A stretch of 64,000 bases of DNA from Patiria miniata (Eukaryota; Echinodermata; Asteroidea; Valvatida; Asterinidae), in the NCBI RefSeq assembly GCF_015706575.1, contig NW_024037076.1, positions 2,232,001 to 2,296,000 on the forward strand, given 5' to 3'. Positions 24,411-37,220 of the stretch are shown in pieces; the first letter of the stretch is position 1; every line of letters begins with the position of its first letter. The translations under genes were made by a program, and so were the position numbers. A model generated the notes under the pieces. That model saw nothing but the letters and a program-made list of their open reading frames with translations. It was not told the DNA's origin and searched no databases.

Positions 24411-25060
24411 TTAAAGTCAACCGAAAATGAACTATAAACCGATTCAATTACTGTCTGCCGTTTTGTAAAATACCCAAATCGTCGGCACGACACAAAGCTG
24501 TTTTTTTATATAAAAAATACAAAACAATCAAACTCACCGTCACTCCACATCAGACACAACAGAAAATCATTTCATTTCAAACAGGCTGCTCCCTCATCCT
24601 AACAACAAAAAATCGATCAATAAAAAAAAACATCAAAAACACCCGAAAAACAATTTCTTAACAACATATCCAATTCAAAGGAGCTGCACCCCGTGGTAAC
24701 ACAATGCATCAGGTAGCAGGCAATATTGTAATCGTCCCTCTTTTTTCTACTTTTTTTTTTTTGGAAAAAGTGTTTACTTACTTTTTTAGCTGTCTGAAAA
24801 ATGGAACAGTCAAGGCTATCTTCCCACACACAGAATGGACACAAATCCCCCTGTCACAAAAGAGACCAGACAGTGCAGAAATGTGGTAAGTTTTATTCAA
24901 CTTTTTTTTCCGGACCAACTCTCTTCCCAAGAACGAGACACGGTGATTGACAATGACAGGTACATGTATTAGCAACTGGGCCCAACAAACAAAACCAGGC
25001 AGGATAATGTAATTTTTTTTTGCGAGACAGAGGCGGCTCTTTTGAAAACAGAAAAAAAAG
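24411..25060. other. End of unit 1, no gene recognised
   Basis: Collinear with 47590-48220. It contains an exon-donor-like AATGTGGTAAGTTTTA at about 24880-24895 but no recognisable protein. Confidence 0.4.
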
Positions 25061-25401
25061 GTGCGTCGTTGCAGGTTTAATGTCAACCTCCATCAGCCCC
25101 ACGCAAACAAATTGGGCAAAAGTGGAAGGAAAAAGGGTGCGTGGGAAGCACACGGAAACAAGTAGCCGACCGACTTAGAATTTAAACCAAATACATCTAA
25201 TTTAAATATTTCCGAAAACGACACTCGTCAAGCGGAAACTTGAGTTATTGAATTCAGTAAAGTTCATTTTTAACGTATTGTCCCTTCATTTAGTCAAAAA
25301 ACGATTTTCACGTGAGATTTCGCCCAATTTCCAACTTTTTCCGACTTTTTCTGGACCCTCTTTTCGGCTGGTTCCACAGGGCCATCCTGTATTCCTCTTT
25401 G

Positions 25402-25600
25402 CAGTGGCGTAGCTACGGGGGGGGGGGGGGGGGCCGTGGGCGCCCCCCCCCAGTCGCCCCCCCCCCCCCCCGAGATGTTGAGTTTCTAAAAAAAAATATC
25501 ATTGATCTACATGACGCCCCGCCATGAAATTGAAATGTTCCAGCCCCCCCCCCCCCCCCCCCCCAGCGCCCCCACTGAAAAAGTCTTGGCTACGCCACTG
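25402..25600. mobile_element. hAT-like MITE with perfect 8-bp target duplication
   Basis: Starts CAGTGGCGTAGCTACG and ends GGCTACGCCACTG. Flanked by CCTCTTTG at 25394-25401 and 25601-25608. The interior is mostly C and G runs. Unit 1 has one CCTCTTTG (5221-5228) and no element. The 8-bp duplication and the TIR are typical of hAT MITEs. Confidence 0.9.
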
Positions 25601-25608
25601 CCTCTTTG

Positions 25609-26187
25609 CCCCGGACTCACTGAGTCACGTGACCAGCACGTGATGAGTCATGCTTTAGTAGTCCCAAAGACCAGACAGTAGTCCATGGAGTATGGGCTGG
25701 ACTCGGTATTGTCAAAGTCAGGGTTTCTTTTCCCCCAGTGAGGCAGCTGCCCGAAATACTGCCTATCCCACACCGTGATTGGTGCACGTCAGTAGTAGAC
25801 AACTACACGATCAAGTCACGTTGGCCGCTCAACCACGTTCAAAGTCGCTGGCATGCTGGTACCCGCCCACAGCTAACCCACTCATTGTGGACTCCTTTGT
25901 CACGAGAATTCATGGAATTAGAGGCGCACACCCCCGCATCTAGAGACCCTCCCTTCTGATTGGTTGAAAGTAAAAACACTAGACCCACGTCACGTGGATA
26001 TCGACCAATGGCCTAGCAGGGAAGTCACGCTTTGCAGTCACCCCAGGGGCGGAGTTAAGAAAGCCAGAGGCTTTAAAAGAGGGGGGCCTCGACCAGTTTG
26101 ATCAGTCTGCACCTTCGAGCTTCAACCTCCGATAACTTTTCAGACGAATTTCTTCCGAGAGGGAAAGCCACCAACTACTTCGCCAAG
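25609..26187 (+). promoter_or_regulatory. Promoter and 5' UTR of gene A2
   Basis: TTTAAAA TATA-like box at 26072-26078, initiator-like TCAGTCT at 26102-26108, CCAAT at 26005-26009, palindromic CCACGTCACGTGG at 25985-25997, two E-boxes CACGTG (25626-25631, 25637-25642) and two TGAGTCA sites (25621-25627, 25644-25650). It contains about 110 bp (roughly 25833-25945) absent from A1; this is the part that resembles the window start. Confidence 0.7.
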
Positions 26188-29100
26188 ATGAACAAGCTTA
26201 GTGTGTTTGTCGTTTGTTGCCTGTTCCTGCAGCTGGCGTCTGGGTTGTCACTCAGTCGACATGAATCCACTCGTTCTAAGGTAAGCTAAACCTGATTAAT
26301 TCTTTACACCACTTTTTTATGCCCCACATAATATTATTAACAACCTTGATGACAAATGCTGTATTTTACTCAGTTTTGCTGGCCCTACAGAACCAGTCTA
26401 ATGCAGTCCCCGTTCTACAGTTGCATCGACCCAATTCAAGCCCAATTGAAACAGATCTAGCTTTATGGTAAAATCGGTAGTATAGTTGAACAGCGCCCTC
26501 TGTTATTGTATGTCTTGGACCAGGCAACTGTATCACAAGCGATCCTGTATAAAAAAGTTACTCTCAAATCCGTGTCCATATTCCGTTCCAAACATCACAA
26601 AATCTACCAAGTTCAGGGCCAAATAACATGTCAGCCGTCATCACTGGGGTTTCTCAAACAAAAATTAAATCATCGTCTAGTCCTTTATCTTTCCATTTCC
26701 TTTCAATATTTGGTGGGTAAGCCGATTATATTTCTAAACAAGCTAATTTACCCGATCATAGATCGGGTAGGGCGTATTTTTGGGTTGGGGTTGAAAGTGT
26801 GGGGAGTTAAATGTAAATGGGGGATTTAGTTGAGAAGACATGTAGCTATAGAAAAGCAATTTACGGTGACGCGATCTGAGGCAATTTCTGACCACGTACG
26901 ATAGTAAAACAAAAGATCATCTTTTAAACATCATTTTCGAGTTTGGAGTCATTGAATCAGCTGTTCTGATTAAAAGAATATTATAGTAGGCTACAATTTT
27001 TATTCGGGGAAGAAAAAGTGGGGGTAGGGAACCAAACGATATTGCCCGCTTTAAAATGTTGGGGTGGGGGTCCCCCGTCCCCCACCGATTGACGCCGCGC
27101 CCATGATAATTATGTACCATGGCATGTATAACTGTCTGTAAATTTTCCCGTTGGTCTGTTAAATTGCATTTTGTGAGGCAGTCGCGTTTGTTAATGTGGG
27201 AAAACTGAGTTGAAAGACTTACCGTATAGTACACAGGCGAAGGCTGATTGTACTGTTTTGACAATAAATCATAATGGAATAAAACGTGAAGGTGGCATTT
27301 GCAATAAAAATGTTGAGTGTGTTACCATAAAATTACATAGTCTGAATCATGGAGGAAGGTCATTATGAAGGTACAGTATTGGACTCTTCAACAAACGTAA
27401 ACTTGAACTTCTTACAATTTGCGAGACCTGCGAGGAAAAAGTCGATTTAACTATTTTATTCAAGTTGGCATGGTTCAACCATAATATAAGCAAGGCCAAA
27501 CAGCCAACAACCGCCAATATTATTATTTATGCACTCTTCGTTATTCCAACCCAACATAGTTCAAAGACCACAATATTTGAAGCAATGCATCGATCCCTCG
27601 TTGATTTCCCCGATCATAGATCGGGTAGGGCGTAGAGTTGGGGATGAAAATGTGGGGAGATGAATGTAACTGGGGGATTTAGTTGAGAAGACATGCAGTT
27701 ATAGAAAAGCAATTTCTGTGGTGCGATCTGAGGCAATTTCTGACCACTAACAATTATGTACCATGGCAACAGTCTGTAAATGTTCCCGTTCTGTTAAATT
27801 GGCATTTTGTGAGGTAGTGGCATTTGTGGGAAAACGTACTTGAAAGGCTTGCCGTAGTACACAGGCGAAGGCTGATTAAGAAGGTCATAATTAAGTTTCA
27901 GTATATTGGACTCTTCAACAAACGTAAACTTGAACGTCTTACAATTTGCGAGACTGTCTGCGAGGAACTTGTCGAGTCAACTGTTATTCAACTTGGGGCA
28001 ACCATCTATATAAGAGCAAATTTTACTCGGCCTCCGAGAAATGTTTGCTCCTGAAACGATCTGAGACCGCGGTCTTTCGCGACGCCAAAATCGCTCCACG
28101 TCCGTGGAAAAATGTGGAGGGTGTCTTCCGCCGGATCGGACACATTTTCGTTGATTTTGTGTGTGACTGCGTTTAAGATCTCGATGTTTGAAGCAATGCA
28201 TCGATCCTTCGTTGATCCCAGACAGGCCCCCGAAATTATAACGCAACACTGTGGCGGGCAGCGAACTCACAACGCTCAGCCTTGGTGGAAGCATGGAGCT
28301 GTATTAACACACGATGGAAGCAACAGAGCACTATACACGTCACTCACATGCTTGTGCTTCAAATCATGCAAATAGCGACCTCGTTTCCAGGGTGTGGAGC
28401 AGGCTGCAGTACGCGTTGCCATTGAGAGCTTTGCATAGCCCGGAAATACTACGCAGTGTAGACTTTCGATTGGTCAGACCGCGCATATGAAAGAATAGGG
28501 GCACTTGGTGGCCACGCACCATGGAGAAAACATATTTTACCAAGGTCACCCCATAACACAATTTGGTGAACGCTTTTGCAGAACGGCTGAGTAGAACACG
28601 TAAACGGAACCCCTACGTTGACCTCGCTGACCTCGCACAGTCTAGACACGCAGAGAAGCCAGCACAGGGGGCGGCCAGGCAGTCAACGTGAAAGCGCACA
28701 CGACGGCAAATTCCTGCGAAAAACGCAGTCACGAAAAATCGACGAAAAGGATCGCCGGTCCGTACGGGAAAATCAGGACGACCCGAAGTGTCCGACCCGG
28801 CGGAAGACACCCTCCGTATTTTTCCACGGACGTGGAGCGATTTTCGCGCAGCGGGAGCCCGCGGTCTCGATCCTTTCAGGAGCAAACATCGTCTCGGGGG
28901 CGAGTAAACTTCTCTCTTATATATATAGATATTCACACCAAAAAAAAACTACCCCACCCCCCAAAAAGGTGATACTTTCCAAGCCTGCACGCGGCCATTT
29001 TACACAATTACACCCTTTTTCAAGCCAAACGGGCTTCTTTAAAAAAAAAGAGAGGGGGGAGGGGCACTTTTCATGCTAATGACTCACGTAGAAATACTCA

Positions 29101-32100
29101 CTTAGTTCTCTGTACCCCTACACTTACCGACTCGCCTCACTGACTTGCCCAAGCCTCACTTTGGACCTAAAATCCAACTCAAATGACCATCTATTTTCAA
29201 TATTCATAATGCAATTTCCCCCCTAGTTGTTAGTGACTTTTTGGTGTATAGGGCATATGCTAATGCAGATTTCCATATTCATGAGCTCAACTGTGATGTC
29301 ACTCATGGCACATAACCAAGGCGATGCAGCTGCATCAATATACCTCATTTACCAGGAAGCCATTTTTGATCGTGTTCCTTGAATGTACTGTTTACATTGT
29401 AAACTGTTGAATGGGATGGTGCCAGACTATTTATGTTTATTCACAAATTTTAAGTTATTCATCAGAGCATACTTTTTCATAGTTTTCATTTCTATTTGCA
29501 AGTTGCAAAGCTGTGAAAGAACAAGCTGCTCGAAATAAAAATGTATAGTTGACCATCCTTTTTCACAGTGTTTAATTATTCGATTTGCTTTCCTTTTTGA
29601 TGAAATTTCAACTTATATGATTCCTTTCCAAGACAAAAACCCAACTTGTCTACTGCAGTTGTCTGCAAATCTCTCAAGAAAATAATGCCTCTGTACTCTG
29701 TGTTGCTTCCGCGAGTAGACTGGTTTCCGGTCGCTACATTATCGAGGCTGAAATAATTTGAAAGGTGTGCAGGGGCGGATCCAGGAATTTGTGCGGGGGG
29801 GGGGGGTCAGGCCCGAAAGATACGGATAATAGCCCCTGCAGAATGTCATCTTTTTTATTATTACTATAATTCTTATAAATTATTTTCGTGTCAGAGCAGA
29901 GGGTGTTTCGACCCCCCAAAACCCCCACTCTGGATCCGCGCCTGGTGTGAAACATCTTCCAAGTTAAACGTGGGTCGATTTTTTTGTTCGTTTGATGTCT
30001 CATTCAAAATGGAATAAATAATGTATTGCAAGAAAAAAATTACTGACTGCCATTAAACCTTTTTGGGGTGAAACTCTGAAATCTCGCACTGAAATTCAAA
30101 TATTGTGTGTTGGTGTTAATTTTGCTTCAGTTTGACGACTTGCTGCAGAAGTTAATAGGCGGGCGTAGAACAGGGCAACGTAAGTTTGTTTCTTTGTTTC
30201 TTTGTGAAATTCGGATTTTTTGATAAATCATAGATTTTCTTTGCAGATTTTAGGTTTTAAAGTTCAGTCCAGGCTTTCACACTTCATTGCAAATGTTTAA
30301 ACCTATCGATTTTATTGGCCTAAAACCTTGCTTAATTGTTTAAGTGAAGATGGGGCTGGTTCCGAATCTGCCAGAACTGGTTTCAATCAAAATAAAAGAA
30401 TTAACAACGTGATGAAGTTTCAGCTCAGTGAATGCTGTATATTCCGAGAAAACACTGTTTTAGGATGTCGATTTCAATTCAAAAGTTGCCGAGTCATGTT
30501 TAAATTGCGCCCGAATTCAGCGTCCGGGACACGTTCTCATTCAGCCGATTGCAGCTACGCGATGTAACACACTGAACCGACGAATTATTAGCAACGCACT
30601 ACAAAATGTCCCCGTTTCCATTGTTTTTTTTTTTCTTCTCATTTTGCAATTTGTGTTGGTGTAGTGTAACAATGAACCCATAAACTATGCCTTGCCTTTG
30701 TTTTTCAGCCACTACACAGGCCGGACAGCTCTATGTACCGGCGATTATCCGGTACAGCACCACCAAGACTGAGACCCTGGCCGAGGACGAGGAGACGTGG
30801 TTCATTGGGGAGCTGTGCGGCAATGCCATGGGGAAGGCCGTGAACGTCACCATGAAACTCGATCACAACCCAGGCTGGGATCCCGTCAAGGGCATCGTGA
30901 ATTACGAGGTTGTCGACTCCAAATATCAGGTAAGATGTTTTGCAATCGACCAATCCACCACGTACGCTCTACCCTATAGGCCGTGGGCCAAAGCCTGTAA
31001 CGTGCAGTTTTGTCTTAACTTTTAGTGGCAACTTAATTTCTCGGTTATAAGTAGTTTGGAACATGTTAATTGATATTTTACAATGTGCACATCACATCGG
31101 TTGCACAAATTAGAAATAAAGGGGACTGTTTCCCCAATGTAACTTGTACCACATGAGGGCGATCGCGATGCATCGCTGCCATTGCGTACCAGCCTCGCAT
31201 CCATGGGCGCGTGCGCGTTCCTCCATCAACCCCTGGCCGTGGGGAATAATGTAAACGGCGACGCTGACTGGCTAAAACAGAGCGTACTGCACGCGTACTT
31301 CGAGGTCTGCGCGCTAAAGTGGGTGGAGAGAAGCAATGAGTGACAAAGTGTTTGCCCAAGGGCACACGCCCCATTACCCCAGGCTGGACTCGAACCCACA
31401 ACCTGCAGAATTACTGAATGTTAATTCCCATTCTTGAATGTTAATTCCCATTTGTTTGTTTGTTTGTTTACTTGTTCGTGTGTTTAATAGGATGGAGTGT
31501 TGTGTACGAACAAGGATAGCAACGGCTATCCAACCCCGTATTGTCTGGTCGACCATTGGCCCAACCAGTATGACATCATCATCCTTGCTAAGGCTGGCCC
31601 TGTCTCCGGAATCGCCTTTGGCGTAGACGCAGAGTTCTTTGAGCCGGTAAACAAACAAACAAAAGAATTTTGCCCGTTCAAATGTTTTTCTTTGAGCAGT
31701 CATGTTTTCTTTCAATAATTGATCAACTAACTAAAATGTCTGATGTGTTTTTTATTATAATAATTTATCAACTCAAACATCTTCAACTCACGGCTACGAC
31801 TGCCCTTAATCTTTGTTTTGTTTTGTTGTTGTTGCTCTTCTTTTAATCAATTATCTTCTGTATACAGGACAGCCTGAATGCACTTCAAATCAAGGCTAAC
31901 GTGCCAAACCATCCGCTTCCCAAGACCGTGAGCATCAAGGGATTCAATCCCCAAGAACTTTCGCCTGTCCCGATCCCCCTGACCGAGTCGGTGTCCGTCT
32001 ATCCGTCCGTCTCCCTGAGCTATCAGCAGGAGGCCATGATCCAGTATACCTGGTGCAGCAACTCCGAAACTCACGCGTTCACCGCCGAGTCCACCGTCAC

Positions 32101-32564
32101 GTCTGCGGACGGCGAGAGCACCTACACGCAGTACATCTGCGAGAAACTGCCCTGTGACGTAAGTGTGACGTAGAAACAACATTTTACGTGTGGTCGATCA
32201 CTGTATCAAAGTCACCCTACTTACGTGTTTGTCAAGACAGCAAAGTCACAATTCTGAAATCTCATTGGTTCCTTTGCGTTTTCACGGTACCGCCGCAATA
32301 GGCCCGTGGAGCATTGCTCATAAAAAGCGCCCTCTTTTGCCAATGGGGAGTAATCTCTTTTGTTTTGTTTTCATTGTGCAGGTTGGTTTGAACAACATTG
32401 CTCATAATGGCGAGCAGCTGACTAGCAACGTCATCATGACTGATCCCATGGCATACAAAACTCTGTACATTGTGGTCGTCAACTGGGGAGGTGCGTACGA
32501 CGAGGAGGCACAGGCTTACGTCGGCAATTTCCTGTACAATGCCAATCAAGTGAAAATCATTTAA
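26188..32564 (+). CDS. Gene A2: secreted protein of unknown family, 330 aa, six exons
   Basis: Exons 26188-26280, 30131-30179, 30709-30929, 31491-31646, 31868-32158 and 32382-32564; same phases, lengths and stop as A1. Signal peptide and exon 2 are identical in protein to A1. By my codon-by-codon reading the two differ at 18 amino-acid-changing codons, all in exons 3-6, against 9 silent ones. Four changes cluster at the start of exon 4 (R/G, A/P, E/D, N/H) with no silent change there. All six secreted-domain cysteines and the NVT sequon are kept. Intron 1 is 3.85 kb against 1.8 kb in A1 because of an insert. The reading frame is fully open, so it is a likely functional copy, or an allele of A1 if the duplication is an assembly artefact. 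Confidence 0.85.
26739..28927. mobile_element. 2.2-kb repeat-rich insertion in A2 intron 1
   Basis: Absent from A1, where the flanks join near 6224. Internally, CCCGATCATAGATCGGGTAG (26751 and 27610) starts two direct copies of a 0.6-0.9 kb segment. Segments 28020-28170 and 28770-28915 are inverted repeats (TTTGCTCCTGAAACGAT side against its reverse complement, with matching GGCGGAAGACACCCTCC and CCACGGACGTGGAGCGATTT blocks). No transposase ORF is visible; class uncertain. Confidence 0.65.
29770..29944. mobile_element. Short MITE in A2 intron 1
   Basis: Orthologous position to 7210-7382, same CAGGGGCGGATCCAG end and GTGTG flanks (29765-29769 and 29945-29949). Confidence 0.7.
31317..31425 (-). 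repeat. Truncated tRNA-derived SINE in A2 intron 3
   Basis: Same truncated SINE as in A1 intron 3 (8757-8866), with box B on the minus strand. Confidence 0.7.
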
Positions 32565-34829
32565 ACCTAAAACAGCCGTCGTGTTCGACACTGTGCGGGC
32601 AAAAGCGATAAAACGCGATAGTCACGTGACCAATATGAGTTTTTAAGTTTTTGGGTAAAGGGTACTAGGGTACTATTCTATGACATTTATTCATTTGCGT
32701 CGCATGTAGACTTTTTGGGGTGTCGCTTTTTTTCTTATACTTTGAAATCATTCGGCGAAATGAGACAAGATCCGCTCAACACACATTCTCAACGAAGACA
32801 TTAATAACTGCATTTCAAACAATATGAGATACTAAACATTAAATCCTGGCATAGTTGATGTGGGAAACGAAATGATATAAAAATATCACATGAAACCGGA
32901 ACTCAACAGAGCCCCATGCTTAGACCCAACAGATTTTCGTTCATTTCTTTTAAGTTTAGATTGTGTTTATCATTGTATACGCATATATTAGTTCTTAGTC
33001 GAACGAAGTATTTGATTAAAAAAAGTCGTTTAAAAAGTCGTTTGCATTACACACGTGCCAGGAAACCAACACTGATCTGGCATGGTATTCTGTTCTCTCT
33101 GGTTTTATCCAAGGCACAATATAGCTCTGCTACAACTTTCTGGAAAAACTACATCGTCCGACTTGAATGTCGGAATTGATACTATATTCAACAAAATTTT
33201 CGATTTGAAAACAAAGTCTAACTTCCACTACAATTTGTTTAAGTCATTGTGTTAGTTTTTTCTCTCTTTTTTTATCTATCGAAATGATACTACAACTAGA
33301 TATTTTAGATATTTTCATATGATTTTTTTTCCGTTCAGTTCAACAAAGATGTTCTCTGTTTAGAATTACAAGTGGGACAGATATACGCAGAACGACCTAG
33401 TTTCGCCCCAATTCTTACCAGTCTGACCGGTGGGCTTTCCCACTTTTGACATAAATTTCCTCATAATTTAGATATTTTTTGGAGGCAGCTGTTTTGTAAA
33501 AAACGGGTATAGCCAATTTTCGTCTTCAACTGAAATATTTCAAAACCTACAAGAAAGAAATGAAATTGTGTATTAAACAATAACTTGACAATTAATGTGA
33601 TCGATTTGCCAATGGACAAACTGTAAGGCGATTTATTCCATTGGGCAATTTTTATGTATCCTTTGTTTTTGTTTTATTTTTGTTTGTTTGGTTTTTTGTT
33701 TTGCTTGGTTTGGTTTGATTTCATGACTACTTTTGTTATTAATTTTGTTGTTCAGCCATTTCAGTCTATATTGGTCCGCTGTGTAAACACGTGAGAAACA
33801 GCTAAAATACTTCAAACCTATAGGCCTAGGCCCGTAAATGCTTTTGTTTTATTAGTAGTTTTTTTCTCGCAAAGTTTAATATGGTGTGCGGGGAATTTCT
33901 TTTAATGTAAATAAACTTTTAAATCAGCATAATTTTCTTTGTTATGGATTTTTTTTGGTTTGTGTTCTCCAAATGTATTGTTTTCATTTCTTTTTCACCA
34001 TTGATTCTTCCCTATCTAGATAATAAGTGAACCGAATGAAGTAACACACCACTGAATTCCTTACATTTTTGCGCGGAAAAAAAATCGCCGCAACCTTGCC
34101 AAAATTTGGTCTTTTATGTTTAGTTTAACAAAGGACGGTGAGCAAATTAATTCCCATATATTTTTGGGGGGTATTTTTCTGTAAAATCACGACAGTAAAC
34201 TCCGATAATACGCGAGGAATAACCCCCCCCCCCCCGACACTCGAAATAGACCCTCCCACTTTTAACTTAGTTTTCGGGCATAGGTACACGCATCACCGAG
34301 GCGGAAAAACACGATTCTGTAGAATACACAGACAACAAATACACTTCTAAACAAGGAACATTTTTGTCAAATTTGAGAAATGTAAAAAAAAAAAGCGAAG
34401 TTAAAAGCACAAGGCAAAATGGCGAAATACTTCTACCCAGCCCTGCCCCTGTCAAACAATTGACTTTCGCAGCCTAGTAAAGTTATTTACCTTAATACGC
34501 ATCCGTGAAACATATCACGTGACTGAATTAATTAATGTAATGGGCTAGGGGGCGGGGCCTTGATGACCTCTGTAGAGTGGAGAAATTAACCTCCGGTAAG
34601 GGATGGACTGGACCGACAGTATAGTCAATAGCAACCTTTTAAGTCGCACCACTCTTTATTGCTTCCCTCCAATTACCAATTAGAGCATAACAAACAAATA
34701 AATATACACCCCATAAATCAGTATATAACGTAGTCGTATATAATTATAATCATTATACGCGCCAGCACCGCGCGAGTATTTAGTGAACGCGCGAGTGTTT
34801 AGCGAGCGCGGGATTATCTAGCGAGTATT
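32565..34829 (+). other. 3' flank of A2, no further gene
   Basis: Near-identical to 10029-12333 of unit 1, including the segment homologous to the B gene flanks. About 50 bp near 32992-33000 is missing relative to unit 1. Confidence 0.6.
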
Positions 34830-35215
34830 ATAACACCTCACCCACAGATTCTGTGTCTTGATTGGCCGAGAGCGAGTCACATGACACTTTCTATTTTTGC
34901 TATCTTTCTGTGCACGGCCAAAAGAACTATACCCGTAGCAACCAAAGTACTATACCATTAGCAACCAAAGTACTATTTCCACGGCGCGGTATTTGTGTGC
35001 AAATGCATTCTGGTGTGCGCGTTGCGCGTAGCGCGTATTGTTCCAAAAAAAGCGCGCCGCAGAGTTGGGTTCAAACATTTCGTAAAGGGGTAGTTTGGAA
35101 GAGAGAAATACATTTTCCACCAAGTTTGTATTGAAATTGAAGTTTATTTGAACTGTGTTCAGATTTAAATAATTAAAATATTAAAACCAAGCAGAATCTG
35201 TGGGTGAAATATTAT
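34830..35215. mobile_element. Candidate MITE, unit 2 copy
   Basis: Copy of 12334-12718 with the CACCCACAGATTC terminal inverted repeats. Confidence 0.55.
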
Positions 35216-35248
35216 AAAACAAATATTTAATGTTTTATCTCGTGATAA

Positions 35249-35605
35249 AGTAAAACTAGCCTCCCTCGGTGATCCATGGAGCATTCTATTTTCCCTTTCG
35301 CTTGTACCCCCCCCCCCCCCCCGCCCTGCAAGCTTTTCAACAAAAATAAAACATCTCTAAACTGGAATAAAAGAGTAATAAATCAGTCTTAACGGCCGTT
35401 TCAAACCTTGCAGAGTCATAACCGTGATGACGCGCAGGTCACAGGTCGCGCAAAATCCAACCAATCAAAGCGTGAATTCATCAGAGTATCCCAGCGTCCT
35501 GTTTGCAGGGCGGGGGGGGGGGGGGGGGTACGAGCGAAATTTTCCCTCGGCTTCGCCTCGGGAAAATAAAATGTCCATGGATCACTTTGGGAGGCTAGTT
35601 TTACT
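35249..35605. mobile_element. Foldback element, unit 2 copy
   Basis: Copy of 12753-13117. The C and G tracts are shorter, giving a small length difference. Confidence 0.7.
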
Positions 35606-37220
35606 ACACCACTCGAAGCATTCAAAATTTGTATACTAGTTACTTTCCAGCACTGTACCATGTGTACAGCGCGCGCACCGTAACGCGCTATACGTGCATG
35701 TACAAAAGTTACAAACAATAAAGTCGAAAAATTCAAAATACAGTCGCAAGGACATATCAAACACTCTAAAACCCTACTCACCCGGACACCAGGATCCGTG
35801 TGGACACCGAGGGGTGGGCAGACATTCCTAATGGTCAACAGGACCAGGCTGGAGTTTCAGAACTCAGGTTTTCTGACGTATTTGCCGCCCGAATAGTGTG
35901 CATCACATAGCCTTCAGCCATTGAATAAAAGGAAGGCCAGGACTCGACAAGATCCCGCGAACCAAATAACACGGTAGGCTAGTTTATATATCCGTGCGCG
36001 GTAAAATACACAAATATTTGTAGTTAATTAAACTAAATTGAATTTGTCATTAAATCAATATCAAAAAGATTCAAGATAATTTATAAAGCAATACTAGATA
36101 GTGATCCCCACCCAATTATGTAGAAATCAAATTATCTTTGGAAAAGTGGTTACAGAACTACGCAACAAAGTATCAAGGCAAAATAAACTGCAGTTGAAAG
36201 TGTACGAGCTGTATGGGGCAGGTCCCACATTAATATTCAAATTACTTCATAATTATTCAAAAACAATTTTCCAAAATTATACTTAATTGTTGTATCTAAT
36301 GTTTGGAATCACTGGAGACACACACACACACGGTGCTCGGCTGACTGTTTATTCAACAACTGAATGGAGGTCAATCCGTGACCTGTGTTGTCATCAGGTA
36401 CATATGTATGGAGTGCCTATGATACAATATTACAATCAATGAAATAAATTTCACTATTTTTCTGATTCATGGCTACGGAGCTTGTTTTTTTTAAAGGGAA
36501 TTTAAGTCCGAGAACAATTCGGTACAAACCGACCCCATCCCCCTCTAAATCCCTCAGCATGAACCGGGTGATTTACATGGAGCTTAGTTACTTTTCACAG
36601 GAATAACCTAAGCACACTTGAACAGTAGTGGTTACCAGTTGCCAATTAAGCTGTTATAATCATGCAGTATTTTGACTGGTTTCCCGCTAGTTCATTCGCA
36701 GCCCCACTCCCTCCAGTACTATGTTCTGTACCCAATTTGTCACCGTTTTTTACGAAGAGCCACAGTACATGTGGATTTTGAAGGGAAAAAACGTTTTCGA
36801 GATTACCGCAAGAGAAGTTCCTCCAATTTTAAAACTGCAAAAAATACTTGCAGAACCTTTATGCAGTAAGAAAACGTTCACATGATTCTTTGAAAGGTAA
36901 ACTTTTATGTAAACCCAGTAATTAGAATCAGCACAATAGTTAATTAGCCAAAATTAATTACTAAAGATGTGTGTCCCTTCGTGAAACCCAAAATCCTCGT
37001 TTCCTACATTTAGGCCCGTTCTGTTCAACGTGTTTTTCCATAGGGAAGGAGCGCGCATGTTACGCGCGAGCAACTGATAATGTGTGGCTCTTCGTGAACA
37101 CGAAAATCTCACTTGACCTACTTTTACGCCTTTCCGTCCAATACGTTTTGTGCGCGTTCAAGGGGCACCTATGAGTTCGTGTCTCTTCGTGAAAACGCAA
37201 AATGCACTAATTGAGATGCC

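Larger units (their letters stand above)
4968..25060 (+). repeat. Segmental duplication unit 1 (genes A1 and B1)
   Basis: Homology to unit 2 starts at the block CACACGGAAACAAGTAGCC (4968 here, 25151 there) and runs to a block ending GGCTCTTTTGAAAACAGAAA (about 25055 here, about 48220 there). Exons, introns and intergenic DNA are collinear and mostly near-identical, interrupted by insertions and deletions. About 95 bp of junction sequence separates the units. Confidence 0.9.

Noticed and set aside
24617..25153. Possible minus-strand exons in the tail of unit 1
   Set aside because: Short ORFs with low-complexity runs that do not survive intact in the unit 2 copy.
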